Source: Sphingobacterium sp. SGG-5
GTDB taxonomy: Bacteria; Bacteroidota; Bacteroidia; Sphingobacteriales; Sphingobacteriaceae
Assembly (NCBI RefSeq): GCF_011043525.1
Contig: NZ_JAAKGO010000001.1
Location: 186,001 to 250,000, forward strand
Reading direction: 5' to 3'
Length of the DNA: 64,000 bases
Position 1 is the stretch's first letter. Each line of letters starts with the position of its first letter. Below, one piece after another: positions 17,756-27,070 of this stretch. The translations under genes and the position numbers were made by a program. Below the pieces are notes generated by a model. That model saw only the letters and a program-made list of their open reading frames with translations. It had not been told where the DNA came from and ran no database searches.

Positions 17756-18727
17756 ATGTTACAACGACCCCGAAGAAATAGAAAATCAGCTGTCATACGT
17801 GATATGGTTCAAGAGACACACCTGTCCCCCGCCAATCTGATTTTTCCGTTATTTATTGTCGACGGTGAAAATAAAAAGGTTGAAGTGTCCTCGATGCCCG
17901 GTATTTATCGGTATTCGATCGACAACCTCCTCCGTGAAGTAGAAAGCTGCCTCCAGCTGGGCCTAAAAGCCTTCGATCTCTTTCCGGCAGTAGAAGAATC
18001 GCTAAAAGACAAATACGCCACCGAAAGCTATCGGCCGGGCACCTTATACCTAAGAGCCATTGAAGCCGTCAAGAAAAATTTTCCCGAAGCCTGTGTCATT
18101 ACCGACGTTGCCATGGACCCTTACAGTTCAGACGGCCACGATGGTATCGTCGAAAACGGTGAAATCCTAAACGACCCGACACTGGAAGTCCTGGGTAAAA
18201 TGGCCTTAGCCCACGCCCAGTCCGGAGCTGATATCATCGCCCCTTCCGACATGATGGACGGCCGTATCGGTTATATCCGTCAACTTTTAGACGACAACGG
18301 CTTTACGCAGGTATCCTTAATGTCCTACACGGCCAAATACGCCTCCGCGTTCTATGGTCCCTTTCGGGATGCGCTGGGTTCCGCGCCAAAAAAAGGAGAC
18401 AAAAAGACCTACCAGATGAATCCCGCCAACGTACGGGAAGCGCTGATCGAAGCACAGCTCGATGCCGAAGAAGGAGCCGATTTCCTGATGGTCAAGCCAG
18501 GCTTACCTTATCTCGATGTTGTCAAACTCCTGCACGATAACTTCGATCTCCCTATCGCGGCCTATAACGTTTCAGGTGAATACGCGATGTTGAAAGCCGC
18601 CATAAAAAACGGCTGGCTCGGTGAACAGGCCATTATGGAAACCCTCATGAGCTTCCGGCGCGCCGGTGCGACATCCATCCTCACCTACCACGCCAAAGAA
18701 GTGCTGGATAAGGGCTGGTTGAGGTAA
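17756..18727 (+). CDS. hemB: Delta-aminolevulinic acid dehydratase (porphobilinogen synthase)
   Basis: Joins two aminolevulinate molecules into porphobilinogen. The two Schiff-base lysines are visible in SYTAKYASAFYGPFRDA and FLMVKPGLPYLD. The region that carries three zinc-binding cysteines in zinc-type enzymes reads DPYSSDGHDGI here, so this is the zinc-free (Mg/K-dependent) form usual in many bacteria. Length (323 residues) is normal. The gene is in the heme cluster behind hemCD. Confidence 0.95.
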   Translation: MLQRPRRNRKSAVIRDMVQETHLSPANLIFPLFIVDGENKKVEVSSMPGIYRYSIDNLLREVESCLQLGLKAFDLFPAVEESLKDKYATESYRPGTLYLRAIEAVKKNFPEACVITDVAMDPYSSDGHDGIVENGEILNDPTLEVLGKMALAHAQSGADIIAPSDMMDGRIGYIRQLLDDNGFTQVSLMSYTAKYASAFYGPFRDALGSAPKKGDKKTYQMNPANVREALIEAQLDAEEGADFLMVKPGLPYLDVVKLLHDNFDLPIAAYNVSGEYAMLKAAIKNGWLGEQAIMETLMSFRRAGATSILTYHAKEVLDKGWLR

Positions 18728-18748
18728 TTATACAGACTTCCGAAGCCT

Positions 18749-21109
18749 TTACTTCTTCACTTCCAACTGCATCGGGTTCACACCATCAGACTGTCCCCTA
18801 ACTGCCGATTGCCTCTCTTTGAACATCCTAAATTTAGAGGGTGCTGCTGCGGTATTCCATACGTTATTGCTCTCGTCAATATCAGCTGTTTCGCGAAAAG
18901 GGTCTATTTTAATAGAAGCCACTTCTTTGCCGAGCGCATACACTTTTGAGGTTTTCAGTTCGTTATGTCGCCATATTTGCGCCGGTATGCGATCTATTTC
19001 GGTCGTGCCGTCCTTATAGGTAAACTCTACAATAATGGGCATGACCAAACCGCCTTTGTTGCTAAAATTAAGCTCGTAGAAATGTTTGTTGGCATATTTG
19101 GCTTTTTCTGCCGGGGTAAATTCTTCCAAGGGCAATCTCGCTGCACTTGGTTTAGCTTTACTATTATCTATCTGCACCAGGCCACGGGCGTATTTCCAGT
19201 AGAAGTCCCGCGCTTCCAAATCCTGGTCGGTATAAAATTTAAGGCTCTTATCTTCCCTGTTTCTCTGTTTGCTGATATCGTCGTCCACCGGTATCGGCTT
19301 ATCAATGATTACCGCGCCCTTTTGGGTATTGTTTGTTGGTTTCGGAAAATCCGCCTTTGCGTATTTCACCTCGTCCAACGAAATATCACAGGGGTCTATA
19401 CCGTAAAACCAACCTCGCCAAAACCAGTCTAAATCTTCACCACTGGCATCCTCCATAGTCCTGAAAAAATCGGCCGGAGTGGGATGTTTAAATGCCCATC
19501 TTCTGGCATATTCTTTAAAGGAATAATCGAAAAGTTCACGCCCCATAATGGTTTCGCGCAATATATTTAAACCCGTTGCCGGTTTGGCATACGCATTTGG
19601 CCCAAACTGTCTAATATTTTCCGAATTGGACATAATAGGCTCCAATTGATCTTTGGGCAGTTTCATGTAAGGTACGATGGCATATGCCGGCCCCCGCTTG
19701 CTCGGAAATTTATTATCCCACAGTTGTTCGGTAAGATATTGGGTAAAGGTATTCAGTCCCTCGTCCATCCAGCTCCATTGACGCTCGTCGCTGTTTACAA
19801 TCATGGGAAAGAAATTGTGCCCCACTTCATGGATAATGACGCCGATCATCCCGTTTTTAACGGTTTCGCTGTACGTGCCATCCGCATTGGTGCGTCCATA
19901 GTTAAAGCAAATCATCGGATATTCCATGCCGTTGGCTGCTTCTACACTCTGTGCTACGGGATAGGGATACGGTATAGTAAAATGGGAATAGGTTTTTATG
20001 GTATGCGCTACGGCGCGGGTGGAAAACCGACTGTACAGACCGTAGGCCTCTTTGCCATAAAAGCTCATGCAAAGTACATTTTTGCCCGCTATAGGTTGGT
20101 TCATGGCATCCCACACGTACTTGCGTGATGATGTCCAAGCGAAATCCCGCACATCTTTCGCATGGAAAACCCACGTTTTTTTGGCGGTAGATTTTTGCGT
20201 TTCGGCCGTTTTGGCTTCGGCCAAAGTTACAATTTCTACCGGAGCGGTAGCCGTTTTGGCCTTGTTAAACCTTGCCAATTGCGCAGACGTAAGCACTTGG
20301 CTATAATTTTGACATTCGCCTGTCGAGCCTACAACGTGGTCGGCCGGAACCGTTATTTGTACTTTAAAATCGCCAAAGGTAAGGGCAAACTCTCCACGGC
20401 CTGTAAACTGGTGGTTTTGCCATCCTTGAAAATCGCTGTACACGCACAAACGTGGGTACCATTGCGCCATAGTAAACAGGTAGTTTTTATCCTCGGGGAA
20501 ATATTCGTACCCTCCCCTGCCCCCTTGGGCGATGCGGTTTACTATTTTATAGTTCCAGTCTATATTAAATATGAATTTTTCGCCCGATTTAAGCGTTGGC
20601 ACCTCCAAACGCATCATGGTTTTATTGATCGTGTATTTTAATGCTTTTCCCTGTGCATCAGTAATTTTAAGGATATTAAACCCATAGCCGTTGTCGGGCT
20701 GGTTGATGTACATGGCTTCTACCTGTTTTGGGCTAGCCGTTACGGGCAGTTTTGTTGCCGATTGGTAGTTGGCATTTTTTGTATTACTATGTTGGTTTTC
20801 ATCCAATTGCAACCAAAGGTAGGTAAGCACATCGGGAGAGTTGTTGTAATAGGTAATGGTTTCGCTGCCTTTTAGGGTCTGGCTGTTTTCGTCCAGTTCG
20901 CACGTGATATCGTAATCGGCACGTTGTTGCCAATATTTTACGCCCGGCGCTCCGCTTGCAGTACGCTGCTCATTGGGTGTGGGCAATATCGTGCCCAATT
21001 GCTCAAATTTGTTACCATGGTCGCTTTTCGGATTATTTTGAATGTCCTGTGCAAAAACAGTTTGTGCTATCACCATTACAAGCAGCCACAAGTAAGTAAG
21101 TTTTTTCAT
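18749..21109 (-). CDS. M1 family metallopeptidase, secreted
   Basis: A 786-residue zinc aminopeptidase-like protein with a signal peptide ending VIAQTVFAQ. The zinc site is HEVGHNFF at about residue 428, with the third ligand Glu in WMDEGLNTFTQYL, the M1 spacing. The substrate-recognition GXMEN motif is altered to NGMEYPM. An N-terminal beta-saddle domain is present (ITCELDENSQTLKGSETITY) and the C-terminus has an immunoglobulin-like region. It is followed on the same strand by a HupE-like gene and faces a DUF6702 gene; these three families recur together in Bacteroidota. The group splits the heme cluster between hemB and hemL. Confidence 0.88.
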   Translation of the reverse strand: MKKLTYLWLLVMVIAQTVFAQDIQNNPKSDHGNKFEQLGTILPTPNEQRTASGAPGVKYWQQRADYDITCELDENSQTLKGSETITYYNNSPDVLTYLWLQLDENQHSNTKNANYQSATKLPVTASPKQVEAMYINQPDNGYGFNILKITDAQGKALKYTINKTMMRLEVPTLKSGEKFIFNIDWNYKIVNRIAQGGRGGYEYFPEDKNYLFTMAQWYPRLCVYSDFQGWQNHQFTGRGEFALTFGDFKVQITVPADHVVGSTGECQNYSQVLTSAQLARFNKAKTATAPVEIVTLAEAKTAETQKSTAKKTWVFHAKDVRDFAWTSSRKYVWDAMNQPIAGKNVLCMSFYGKEAYGLYSRFSTRAVAHTIKTYSHFTIPYPYPVAQSVEAANGMEYPMICFNYGRTNADGTYSETVKNGMIGVIIHEVGHNFFPMIVNSDERQWSWMDEGLNTFTQYLTEQLWDNKFPSKRGPAYAIVPYMKLPKDQLEPIMSNSENIRQFGPNAYAKPATGLNILRETIMGRELFDYSFKEYARRWAFKHPTPADFFRTMEDASGEDLDWFWRGWFYGIDPCDISLDEVKYAKADFPKPTNNTQKGAVIIDKPIPVDDDISKQRNREDKSLKFYTDQDLEARDFYWKYARGLVQIDNSKAKPSAARLPLEEFTPAEKAKYANKHFYELNFSNKGGLVMPIIVEFTYKDGTTEIDRIPAQIWRHNELKTSKVYALGKEVASIKIDPFRETADIDESNNVWNTAAAPSKFRMFKERQSAVRGQSDGVNPMQLEVKK

Positions 21110-21151
21110 AATTTTTATTTATTTAGTCCCCCCCTCAACAATCTCAACCGC

Positions 21152-21733
21152 CTACGGTATCCGTTCTAAAGCCATTTGCAAAGCTAAGGCAAAAACGGCA
21201 GAAGATACAAATATAATCCAATCCCTTCTTTTTACATTGAAAACCGAAAACGCGATCGCCGATAGTATCAGCACCAACACCACAAAAATCACCTGCCCTG
21301 CTTCCAGCCCCAGATTAAAGCCAAATAAGCCCCAGCCTATATACTGGTCTTTTGCCAGCATCATACGGACCGAATTTGCAAAACCCATGCCGTGTATCAA
21401 TCCAAAAAACAAGGCCAAATAATAGTTTATCTCTACTTTTTTGTGCGTACCGCCCTTGTTGAACAGGTTAAACAGTGCAGTGATAAAAATAGTACAGGGA
21501 ATGAGGAATTCTACCCATTTGCTACTGAAACGGATAATATCCAACGCACTCAGCGCCAACGTGACCGAGTGGCCAATGGTAAAGGCAGTGACCAGTATCA
21601 ACACCTGTTTCAGCTGTTTGGTGGTATAAATGGCAACCAATGCCAAAATAAACAGCTGGTGATCCAAGGCATCCAAACTTACAATATGTGACCATCCGAG
21701 GTTAAAATAAAAAAGAAAATCTTGAAAAGACAT
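21152..21733 (-). CDS. HupE/UreJ-like membrane protein
   Basis: A 193-residue inner-membrane protein with about six hydrophobic segments. It has the family signatures GWSHIVSLDALDHQLFILAL, LVTAFTIGHSVTLALSAL and LFFGLIHGMGFANSVR, where the conserved His residues could bind a metal such as nickel or cobalt. The family is linked to metal uptake for hydrogenase or urease, but neither is encoded here. It lies 42 bp upstream of the M1 peptidase and is divergent from the DUF6702 gene. A metal-supply role for the metallopeptidase is a guess. Confidence 0.82.
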   Translation of the reverse strand: MSFQDFLFYFNLGWSHIVSLDALDHQLFILALVAIYTTKQLKQVLILVTAFTIGHSVTLALSALDIIRFSSKWVEFLIPCTIFITALFNLFNKGGTHKKVEINYYLALFFGLIHGMGFANSVRMMLAKDQYIGWGLFGFNLGLEAGQVIFVVLVLILSAIAFSVFNVKRRDWIIFVSSAVFALALQMALERIP

Positions 21734-21810
21734 ATTAAAAGTTTAGTTTAGCAAAAACTTCATACTCTAAGTTAACGGCTTTGATTTAATTTTAAGGATT
21801 ATTTTAAAAA

Positions 21811-22326
21811 ATGAGTGCTTTCTTCTCAAAATTGTTACTTCTTTTTGCTTTGCCTGCCCTGTTTTCTGCGAAGAAGGAGATGGCCAAACATCCTTTTCAT
21901 GTAAGCACCACAGAAATAGCGTACAATGCAAAAAGCAAGTCTTTAGAGATTACCTGCCGTATTTTTACCGATGATTTTGAGCAGATATTGGCCGAAAAGT
22001 ACAAAACCAAAACAGATTTGTACGACAAAAAACGTGAAAAGGAAATGAATCTGCTCGCAAAAAACTATTTGGATGCCAGCATTAAGTTTTCGGTCGACGG
22101 CAAGCTTCTTAAACCAAACTACATTGGTTATGAGAACGACCACGAAGCGACCAACGTGTATCTCGAAATAGAAGATATCACTGATTTTAGACAACTTAAC
22201 ATCAGCAATGGCATTTTGTACGATCTGTTCAACGATCAGATGAACATCATCCACGTCGAAAAAAACGGCAACAGGAAAAGTACAAAGGTCAACTTCCCTG
22301 AAAAACGGACAACTGTTGTGTTTTAA
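21811..22326 (+). CDS. DUF6702 family protein
   Basis: A 171-residue protein with an N-terminal hydrophobic signal (FSKLLLLFALPALFSA), probably periplasmic. The core HPFHVSTTEIAYNAKSKSLEIT followed by RIFTDDFE is the DUF6702 pattern. It is divergent from the HupE-like gene, with 77 bp between starts, and accompanies the M1/HupE pair. The function is unknown; a helper of the HupE protein is possible. Confidence 0.7.
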   Translation: MSAFFSKLLLLFALPALFSAKKEMAKHPFHVSTTEIAYNAKSKSLEITCRIFTDDFEQILAEKYKTKTDLYDKKREKEMNLLAKNYLDASIKFSVDGKLLKPNYIGYENDHEATNVYLEIEDITDFRQLNISNGILYDLFNDQMNIIHVEKNGNRKSTKVNFPEKRTTVVF

Positions 22327-22387
22327 AGTCTGGCCATAAAAACCTAAATACTGACATTCCGATGTGTACAAATACCGAATAAATCAA

Positions 22388-22395
22388 TAAATTTG
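22388..22395 (+). promoter_or_regulatory. hemL promoter -7 element
   Basis: TAAATTTG fits TAnnTTTG 18 bp before the hemL ATG. No good TTTG is seen at the -33 position. Confidence 0.4.
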
Positions 22396-22412
22396 TTCGA
22401 TTTAGATGGATT

Positions 22413-23720
22413 ATGCAAGTACAAGATATTTCAAGAGAGCGATCCGCTCAACTATTCGACAAAGCCAAAAGCTATTTTCCAGGCGGTGTAAATTCCCCCG
22501 TCCGGGCATTCAAATCGGTATATGGCACACCCCTATTCATCGAGCGCGGTGACAAGGCACATCTTTGGGATGCCGATGGCAACGAATTTATAGACTATTG
22601 CTGCTCCTGGGGGCCGCTGATCTTAGGGCATAACAATCCCCAGATACGCGAAGCCGTACAGGCTCAACTGGGCAAAGGATTGAGTTTCGGTGCACCTACA
22701 CGATTGGAAAACGAGTTGGCCGAACTTATCCTATCCAACAATAGCTATATCGAAAAAATCCGTTTTGTCAGCTCCGGAACAGAAGCCGTGATGTCTGCTA
22801 TACGTCTGGCAAGAGGCTACACCAAAAGAGATAAAATCATCAAGTTCGAAGGCTGCTACCATGGTCATTCCGATTCCCTGCTCGTCAAAGCCGGTTCGGG
22901 GTTGGTAACCTTCGGTGAAACATCTTCTGCTGGGGTACCCCAGGCTTTTGCCGATGAAACCATCGTCATTGCCCTCAACGATAAAGCTGCCGTGCAACAG
23001 GCATTCGCAGACTTCAGCGGTCAGATTGCTGCCATCATTATTGAAGGTGTACCCGCTAATAACGGCTTATTGATACAAGACCGGGAATACATTCATTTTC
23101 TCCGCGAAATCACTCAACAGCAAGGTGCCCTATTGATTTTCGATGAGGTGATTACCGGCTTCCGTTTAGGTTTCGAAGGCGCAGCACATTATTACGGTAT
23201 ACGACCCGATATCCTGACCTACGGCAAAATCATCGGTGGTGGTATGCCCGTCGGTGCATATGGCGCTTCTACCGAAATCATGAGCCACATTTCACCCGAT
23301 GGTGGCGTCTATCAGGCCGGCACACTATCCGGCAATCCCATAGCTATGGCGGCCGGTATCGCTGCGCTAAGTATTTTGTCGCAGCCGGGTTTTTATGAAA
23401 CCCTAGCCGAAACCACCGCATCATTTGTCCAGCACATCCGTACCTTCATCGCCGAGCAGGGTCTTGAAGTAAAAGTATTCACCATTGGTTCTATCTTTTG
23501 GTTTGCCTTTACCACATCCGAAAATATCCAACGCGCCGATCAGATAGATCCAGCGTCCATGGAAAAATATAAGATCATGCATCGGGAACTGCTCAACAGA
23601 GGTATATATTTTGGCCCTTCGGGTTATGAAGTCGGTTTTATTTCCGCAGCACATACGTCCGAAGACATCGACGCGACCCTGAAAGCCATCAAAGAATCCC
23701 TATTAATTGCTTGTTCCTAA
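22413..23720 (+). CDS. hemL: Glutamate-1-semialdehyde 2,1-aminomutase
   Basis: PLP-dependent enzyme that turns glutamate-1-semialdehyde into 5-aminolevulinate, the substrate of HemB. Key segments are FPGGVNSPVRAF, the PLP phosphate-binding VSSGTEAVMSAIRLARGYT, LLIFDEVITGFRLG, and the Schiff-base lysine in LTYGKIIGGGMPVGAYG at about residue 270. Length (435 residues) is normal. It completes the aminolevulinate branch of the heme cluster, although it is separated from hemB by the M1/HupE/DUF6702 group. Confidence 0.95.
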   Translation: MQVQDISRERSAQLFDKAKSYFPGGVNSPVRAFKSVYGTPLFIERGDKAHLWDADGNEFIDYCCSWGPLILGHNNPQIREAVQAQLGKGLSFGAPTRLENELAELILSNNSYIEKIRFVSSGTEAVMSAIRLARGYTKRDKIIKFEGCYHGHSDSLLVKAGSGLVTFGETSSAGVPQAFADETIVIALNDKAAVQQAFADFSGQIAAIIIEGVPANNGLLIQDREYIHFLREITQQQGALLIFDEVITGFRLGFEGAAHYYGIRPDILTYGKIIGGGMPVGAYGASTEIMSHISPDGGVYQAGTLSGNPIAMAAGIAALSILSQPGFYETLAETTASFVQHIRTFIAEQGLEVKVFTIGSIFWFAFTTSENIQRADQIDPASMEKYKIMHRELLNRGIYFGPSGYEVGFISAAHTSEDIDATLKAIKESLLIACS

Positions 23721-23785
23721 AACAAATTTGTATTTTTAGCGTTTACAATAAATAGACTTACACAACATAACAAACTCAAATAAGC

Positions 23786-24595
23786 ATGAAAAATTGGAAA
23801 TCAGCATGTGCAGTTGTCGCTTTATCGGCATCAATTGTAGCCTGTAACAACACATCTAAACAAAATTCAACAGCAGCAGATTCTACAGCTGTAGACAGTT
23901 CAGCACAAACGATAGTTGTCAATCCCCTATCACACGCTAAAGAATTTCCGGGAGCAACCTTAAAGATTGCCTCCATTACGTCCGAAAAAGTCGGTGCGGA
24001 TTCCGCAAAGATCACGGTAAAATATGATGTTCAGAATTTCAATTTAACCGAGCAAACGGAGCACGAGCACTATATGGCGAATTCGCACGAAGGACAGCAT
24101 ATCCATTTTATTTTGGACAATGCACCTTATGCAGCCTTATACAAACCGGAGCATTCCGTGACTGTACCCGTCAATTCGGAACATCACCTTTTATCCTTCC
24201 TGTCACGTTCCTTCCACGAGTCCATCAAAACTGCTGATGCCTCCAAGTTGATTAAATTCAAGGTCAACGCAGACGGAAATGTCGAAGAACAAGCAGCGCC
24301 AACAGAACCATCATTGTTCTACAGCCGTCCAAAAGGAAGCTATAAAGGAGAAGATGCAAAAGCCTTGTTGTTGGACTTCTTCGTAAGCAACACCGACTTA
24401 GCTGCCACTGGAAACAAAGTAAAAGCAGATATCAACGGACAGGAGTTTATCCTCGATCAATGGATACCTTACGAAATATTAAATTTACCGATGGGTGAAA
24501 ACACCGTAAAACTTACACTGGTAGACAGCGAAGGCAACGCCTTAACTGGAGATAACGTTTCTATAGAAAGAAAAATCGAACTTTCTGCGGAATAA
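23786..24595 (+). CDS. Lipoprotein with two DUF4399-like segments
   Basis: A 269-residue lipoprotein (signal ending SASIVACNN), followed by a low-complexity Ser/Thr/Ala linker. Two related beta-rich segments are visible. The first has GQHIHFILDNAPY followed by HHLLSF, the second NGQEFILDQWIPYEIL then ENTVKLTLVDSEGNAL. This GxHIHFxxDxxPY pattern resembles DUF4399-type domains. The His-rich stretch EHEHYMANSHEGQHIH could bind a metal. The function is unknown. Confidence 0.6.
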   Translation: MKNWKSACAVVALSASIVACNNTSKQNSTAADSTAVDSSAQTIVVNPLSHAKEFPGATLKIASITSEKVGADSAKITVKYDVQNFNLTEQTEHEHYMANSHEGQHIHFILDNAPYAALYKPEHSVTVPVNSEHHLLSFLSRSFHESIKTADASKLIKFKVNADGNVEEQAAPTEPSLFYSRPKGSYKGEDAKALLLDFFVSNTDLAATGNKVKADINGQEFILDQWIPYEILNLPMGENTVKLTLVDSEGNALTGDNVSIERKIELSAE

Positions 24596-24616
24596 TAGAC
24601 CACGTCTACCTTGACG

Positions 24617-24659
24617 AAAAGAAGCCTGTTGTGTAAAATCAATAGGCTTCTTTTCTTTT
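24617..24659. terminator. Bidirectional intrinsic terminator
   Basis: An 11-bp perfect stem AAAAGAAGCCT (24617-24627) / AGGCTTCTTTT (24644-24654), followed by CTTTTA. It ends the lipoprotein gene at 24595. Confidence 0.8.
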
Positions 24660-24679
24660 ATATACCTCTATTATGGCAA

Positions 24680-24687
24680 TATTTTTG
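24680..24687 (+). promoter_or_regulatory. Promoter -7 element of the small lipoprotein gene
   Basis: TATTTTTG fits TAnnTTTG, with a TTTA 19 nt upstream. It lies between the terminator and the ATG at 24754. Confidence 0.45.
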
Positions 24688-24753
24688 TTCACGTTAAACT
24701 TTAACGTCCTAACGACGTTCTATAAACAAAAGACATATTTAAATACACATATT

Positions 24754-25179
24754 ATGAAACAGCTATTACTTGCCCTCGTTGTGACGACCGCGTCGTTGCT
24801 GACGTTCACTTCCTGCACCAAAGAATACATCACCGAGCAATATGACATGGTACCCAGTAAAACTATGATTTATGAGCGGTCTGCTTCACAGTGGGAACCC
24901 GATGGTACAGCCCGTAATTACATTGATTTACCTGTCAATGAACTTACCCAATACTATATCAACCAGGGGATAGTGAGCGTTGCCATGAGCGTTGATGATG
25001 AAGAAAGCTATTTCGCTCTGCCCATGACTTATGAAGGCATTGCATATTCGTTCGATTATGTCGTCGGCAGCATACGCATCTACGCACAAGATCCTATTAT
25101 TGACGCAGGCGTTACGATTGATCCACCTGCCAATGCTGTCTTTAAAGTTTCTTTGACAGATGCAGATTGGGTGGAGTAG
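24754..25179 (+). CDS. Conserved hypothetical lipoprotein
   Basis: A 141-residue lipoprotein. The start is at ATG 24754, since MKQLLLALVVTTASLLTFTSC is a clear lipoprotein signal; an upstream ATG at 24673 would lie in the promoter region. The mature part is acidic and beta-rich (MIYERSASQWEPD, YIDLPVNELTQYYINQG) without a domain I recognise. Similar short lipoproteins are common in Bacteroidota. It precedes the tsaC-like gene by 35 bp, but that gene has its own promoter. Confidence 0.75.
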   Translation: MKQLLLALVVTTASLLTFTSCTKEYITEQYDMVPSKTMIYERSASQWEPDGTARNYIDLPVNELTQYYINQGIVSVAMSVDDEESYFALPMTYEGIAYSFDYVVGSIRIYAQDPIIDAGVTIDPPANAVFKVSLTDADWVE

Positions 25180-25191
25180 ACTTTAAAAAAG

Positions 25192-25199
25192 TATCTTTG
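25192..25199 (+). promoter_or_regulatory. tsaC promoter -7 element
   Basis: TATCTTTG fits TAnnTTTG 15 bp before ATG 25215. A TTG lies 22 nt upstream, inside the end of the preceding gene. Confidence 0.5.
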
Positions 25200-25214
25200 C
25201 AAAAAAAGACGACG

Positions 25215-25835
25215 ATGCTGTTGAAGATCTATAACGACAATCCTAACCCCAAAGCTATCGAACAGGCAGTTGATATCCTGCGAAAAGGCGGTGTGATCAT
25301 CTATCCTACCGATACCATATACGGGATAGGCTGTGATATTACCAATCAAAAGGCGATAGAGCGCGTCTGCCAGATCCGGGGACTGAAGCCAGAAAAGGCC
25401 AACTTATCCTTTATCTGCTACGATCTCACAGACATCTCGCAATACACCAAACCTTTTGATACGACAGTATTCCGGGTCCTGAAGAAAGCTCTTCCGGGCC
25501 CGTTCACGTTTATCTTCAATGCCAGCGGACAGGTTCCCAAGCTGCTGAGCTCCAAAAAGAAAACCGTCGGTATCCGGGTCCCCGACAACGCCATTATCCG
25601 GGAACTGGTCAAACAGCTCGGGCATCCCATTGTTACCACCTCCATTCACGACGATGACGAGATTATCGAATATTCGACAGATCCCGAACTTATCTACGAG
25701 AAATACCAGGAGAAAGTGGATCTGGTCATCGACGGTGGGTATGGCGACAATATCCCTTCGACCATTGTCGATCTCACCAACGGTGAATTTGAAGTTGTCC
25801 GTGAAGGTAAGGGCGATCTGGACCTATACCTCTAA
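25215..25835 (+). CDS. L-threonylcarbamoyladenylate synthase (Sua5/YciO/YrdC family)
   Basis: A YrdC-fold enzyme of about 206 residues. It makes threonylcarbamoyl-AMP from Thr, bicarbonate and ATP for the t6A modification of tRNAs that read ANN codons. Family segments are GGVIIYPTDTIYGIGCD, RGLKPEKANLSFIC, ALPGPFTFIF, KKTVGIRVPDN and PSTIVDL. The start at ATG 25215 (MLLKIYND) is chosen because the longer frame from TTG 25167 overlaps the promoter and the previous gene. The 3' end overlaps the convergent EamA gene by 12 bp. The YciO subgroup cannot be excluded. Confidence 0.88.
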   Translation: MLLKIYNDNPNPKAIEQAVDILRKGGVIIYPTDTIYGIGCDITNQKAIERVCQIRGLKPEKANLSFICYDLTDISQYTKPFDTTVFRVLKKALPGPFTFIFNASGQVPKLLSSKKKTVGIRVPDNAIIRELVKQLGHPIVTTSIHDDDEIIEYSTDPELIYEKYQEKVDLVIDGGYGDNIPSTIVDLTNGEFEVVREGKGDLDLYL

Positions 25836-26723
25836 AGGTCTCGCCCTCCTCCCTTTCAGGTAAGCGACATTAAACAGTACCACCGCCACTAAAATAAGGG
25901 CATACGCAAAGCCTTGCACGCCATTAATCGCTTCCTTAAAATAAAATACAGCAATCAAAAAGCTAATAATCGGATTGAGGTATAAAAGTATACCCACTAA
26001 GGAAGACTCCAGCCCCTTCAATGCATAGGTATTTAAAAATAGCGGGATAACGGTAAACACAACTGCAATCAGAAACACGTAGACATAAAAGTCGTCTCCA
26101 TACATGACGCCTTGAGGCATCAGATAAAGAAGCGGCAACAGCAGTATGGCACACAGCGTGACGTGGATCGTCAAAATAAAAAATTTATCAAAATCCGCCG
26201 TCCGCTTCTGCAGCACCAGATAAACCGCGTAAGACAAGGCGATGACCACGCTAAATATCATATCAAAAAAATGCCCATAGGACAATAAAAAGCAACTGAA
26301 CATACTGATACCCACCGCAGCCCATTGCCCTCCATTCAATCTTTCCCCCAAAAACACCCGTGCCAGCACCGTCGTTAGGATCGGGCATATCAGATAGGCC
26401 AGCGACGTCGCATTAACACTCACGTTGTTCATGACATAAATAAAGAAAAACCAGTTCATCGCCAGCATAAGCGCACTAGCTATGATATTGACGGTCAGAT
26501 ATCGCTTTTCCCGGGACGGCAACACCCGAAGATATCGGATATTCTCTCCGGTGATCTTTCTGCGGAATAGTGCACTTATTAAAATAACCACGATGCAGGC
26601 AAAACCGATACGGTACAACAAGATGTCCATAGCCGGATAATGACTCAAGGGTTTCAGCACCAAGCTAAATATTCCCCAGATAAAAAAAGCACCTACTGCT
26701 GATAAATAATATTGAAGTTTCAT
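25824..26723 (-). CDS. EamA (DMT superfamily) transporter, RarD-like
   Basis: Inner-membrane protein of about 299 residues with ten hydrophobic segments in two EamA repeats. These include YYLSAVGAFFIWGIFSLVLK, SYAVYLVLQKR, LIAVVFTVIPLFLNTYALKG and SLVGILLYLNPIISFLIAVF. The arrangement resembles RarD-type permeases. The substrate is unknown; the superfamily exports amino acids and other metabolites. Start chosen at ATG 26723 (MKLQYY); an ATG at 26747 adds eight hydrophilic residues. It converges on the tsaC-like gene with a 12-bp overlap. Confidence 0.85.
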   Translation of the reverse strand: MKLQYYLSAVGAFFIWGIFSLVLKPLSHYPAMDILLYRIGFACIVVILISALFRRKITGENIRYLRVLPSREKRYLTVNIIASALMLAMNWFFFIYVMNNVSVNATSLAYLICPILTTVLARVFLGERLNGGQWAAVGISMFSCFLLSYGHFFDMIFSVVIALSYAVYLVLQKRTADFDKFFILTIHVTLCAILLLPLLYLMPQGVMYGDDFYVYVFLIAVVFTVIPLFLNTYALKGLESSLVGILLYLNPIISFLIAVFYFKEAINGVQGFAYALILVAVVLFNVAYLKGRRARPLEV

Positions 26724-26755
26724 GAAATTCGAATCGCGATTAAGCAAAAAAACTG

Positions 26756-27070
26756 CTAAAGGATGACCACATCTTCGACGATGACCTGCCCCACATGTTC
26801 ATTCACCCGCCCCACAATCTGGCGTCTGCGGATGGTCAATTCGTGTTTCACCACGGCCGATTCGACCTTCACGAATAGTTTTTTATCTTTCACATAGATC
26901 TGTAATGTACGTTTCGCGATATAGGGGCCGATAATCTCCGGCCAGGCATTCACAATCGAAGACACGTCAAATTTTCGGCGCAGGCGGTAAGCATCCAGCC
27001 ATTTTTCAACAGCCTGCTTGATACTGATATCATCCCGCGTCGGAATCCGATCTATTGCCCTTTTAGTCAT
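26756..27070 (-). CDS. DUF721 (DciA-like) protein
   Basis: About 104 residues. The segments ISIKQAVEKWLDAYRLRRKF, IVNAWPEIIGPYIAKRT and KKLFVKVESAVVKHELTIRR are the DUF721 pattern. This family includes DciA, a loader of the replicative helicase in bacteria without DnaC, and it is often found next to recF. The start ATG 27070 overlaps the recF stop (ATGACTAA), so translation is coupled. A longer ATG at 27094 would overlap recF more. Confidence 0.85.
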   Translation of the reverse strand: MTKRAIDRIPTRDDISIKQAVEKWLDAYRLRRKFDVSSIVNAWPEIIGPYIAKRTLQIYVKDKKLFVKVESAVVKHELTIRRRQIVGRVNEHVGQVIVEDVVIL

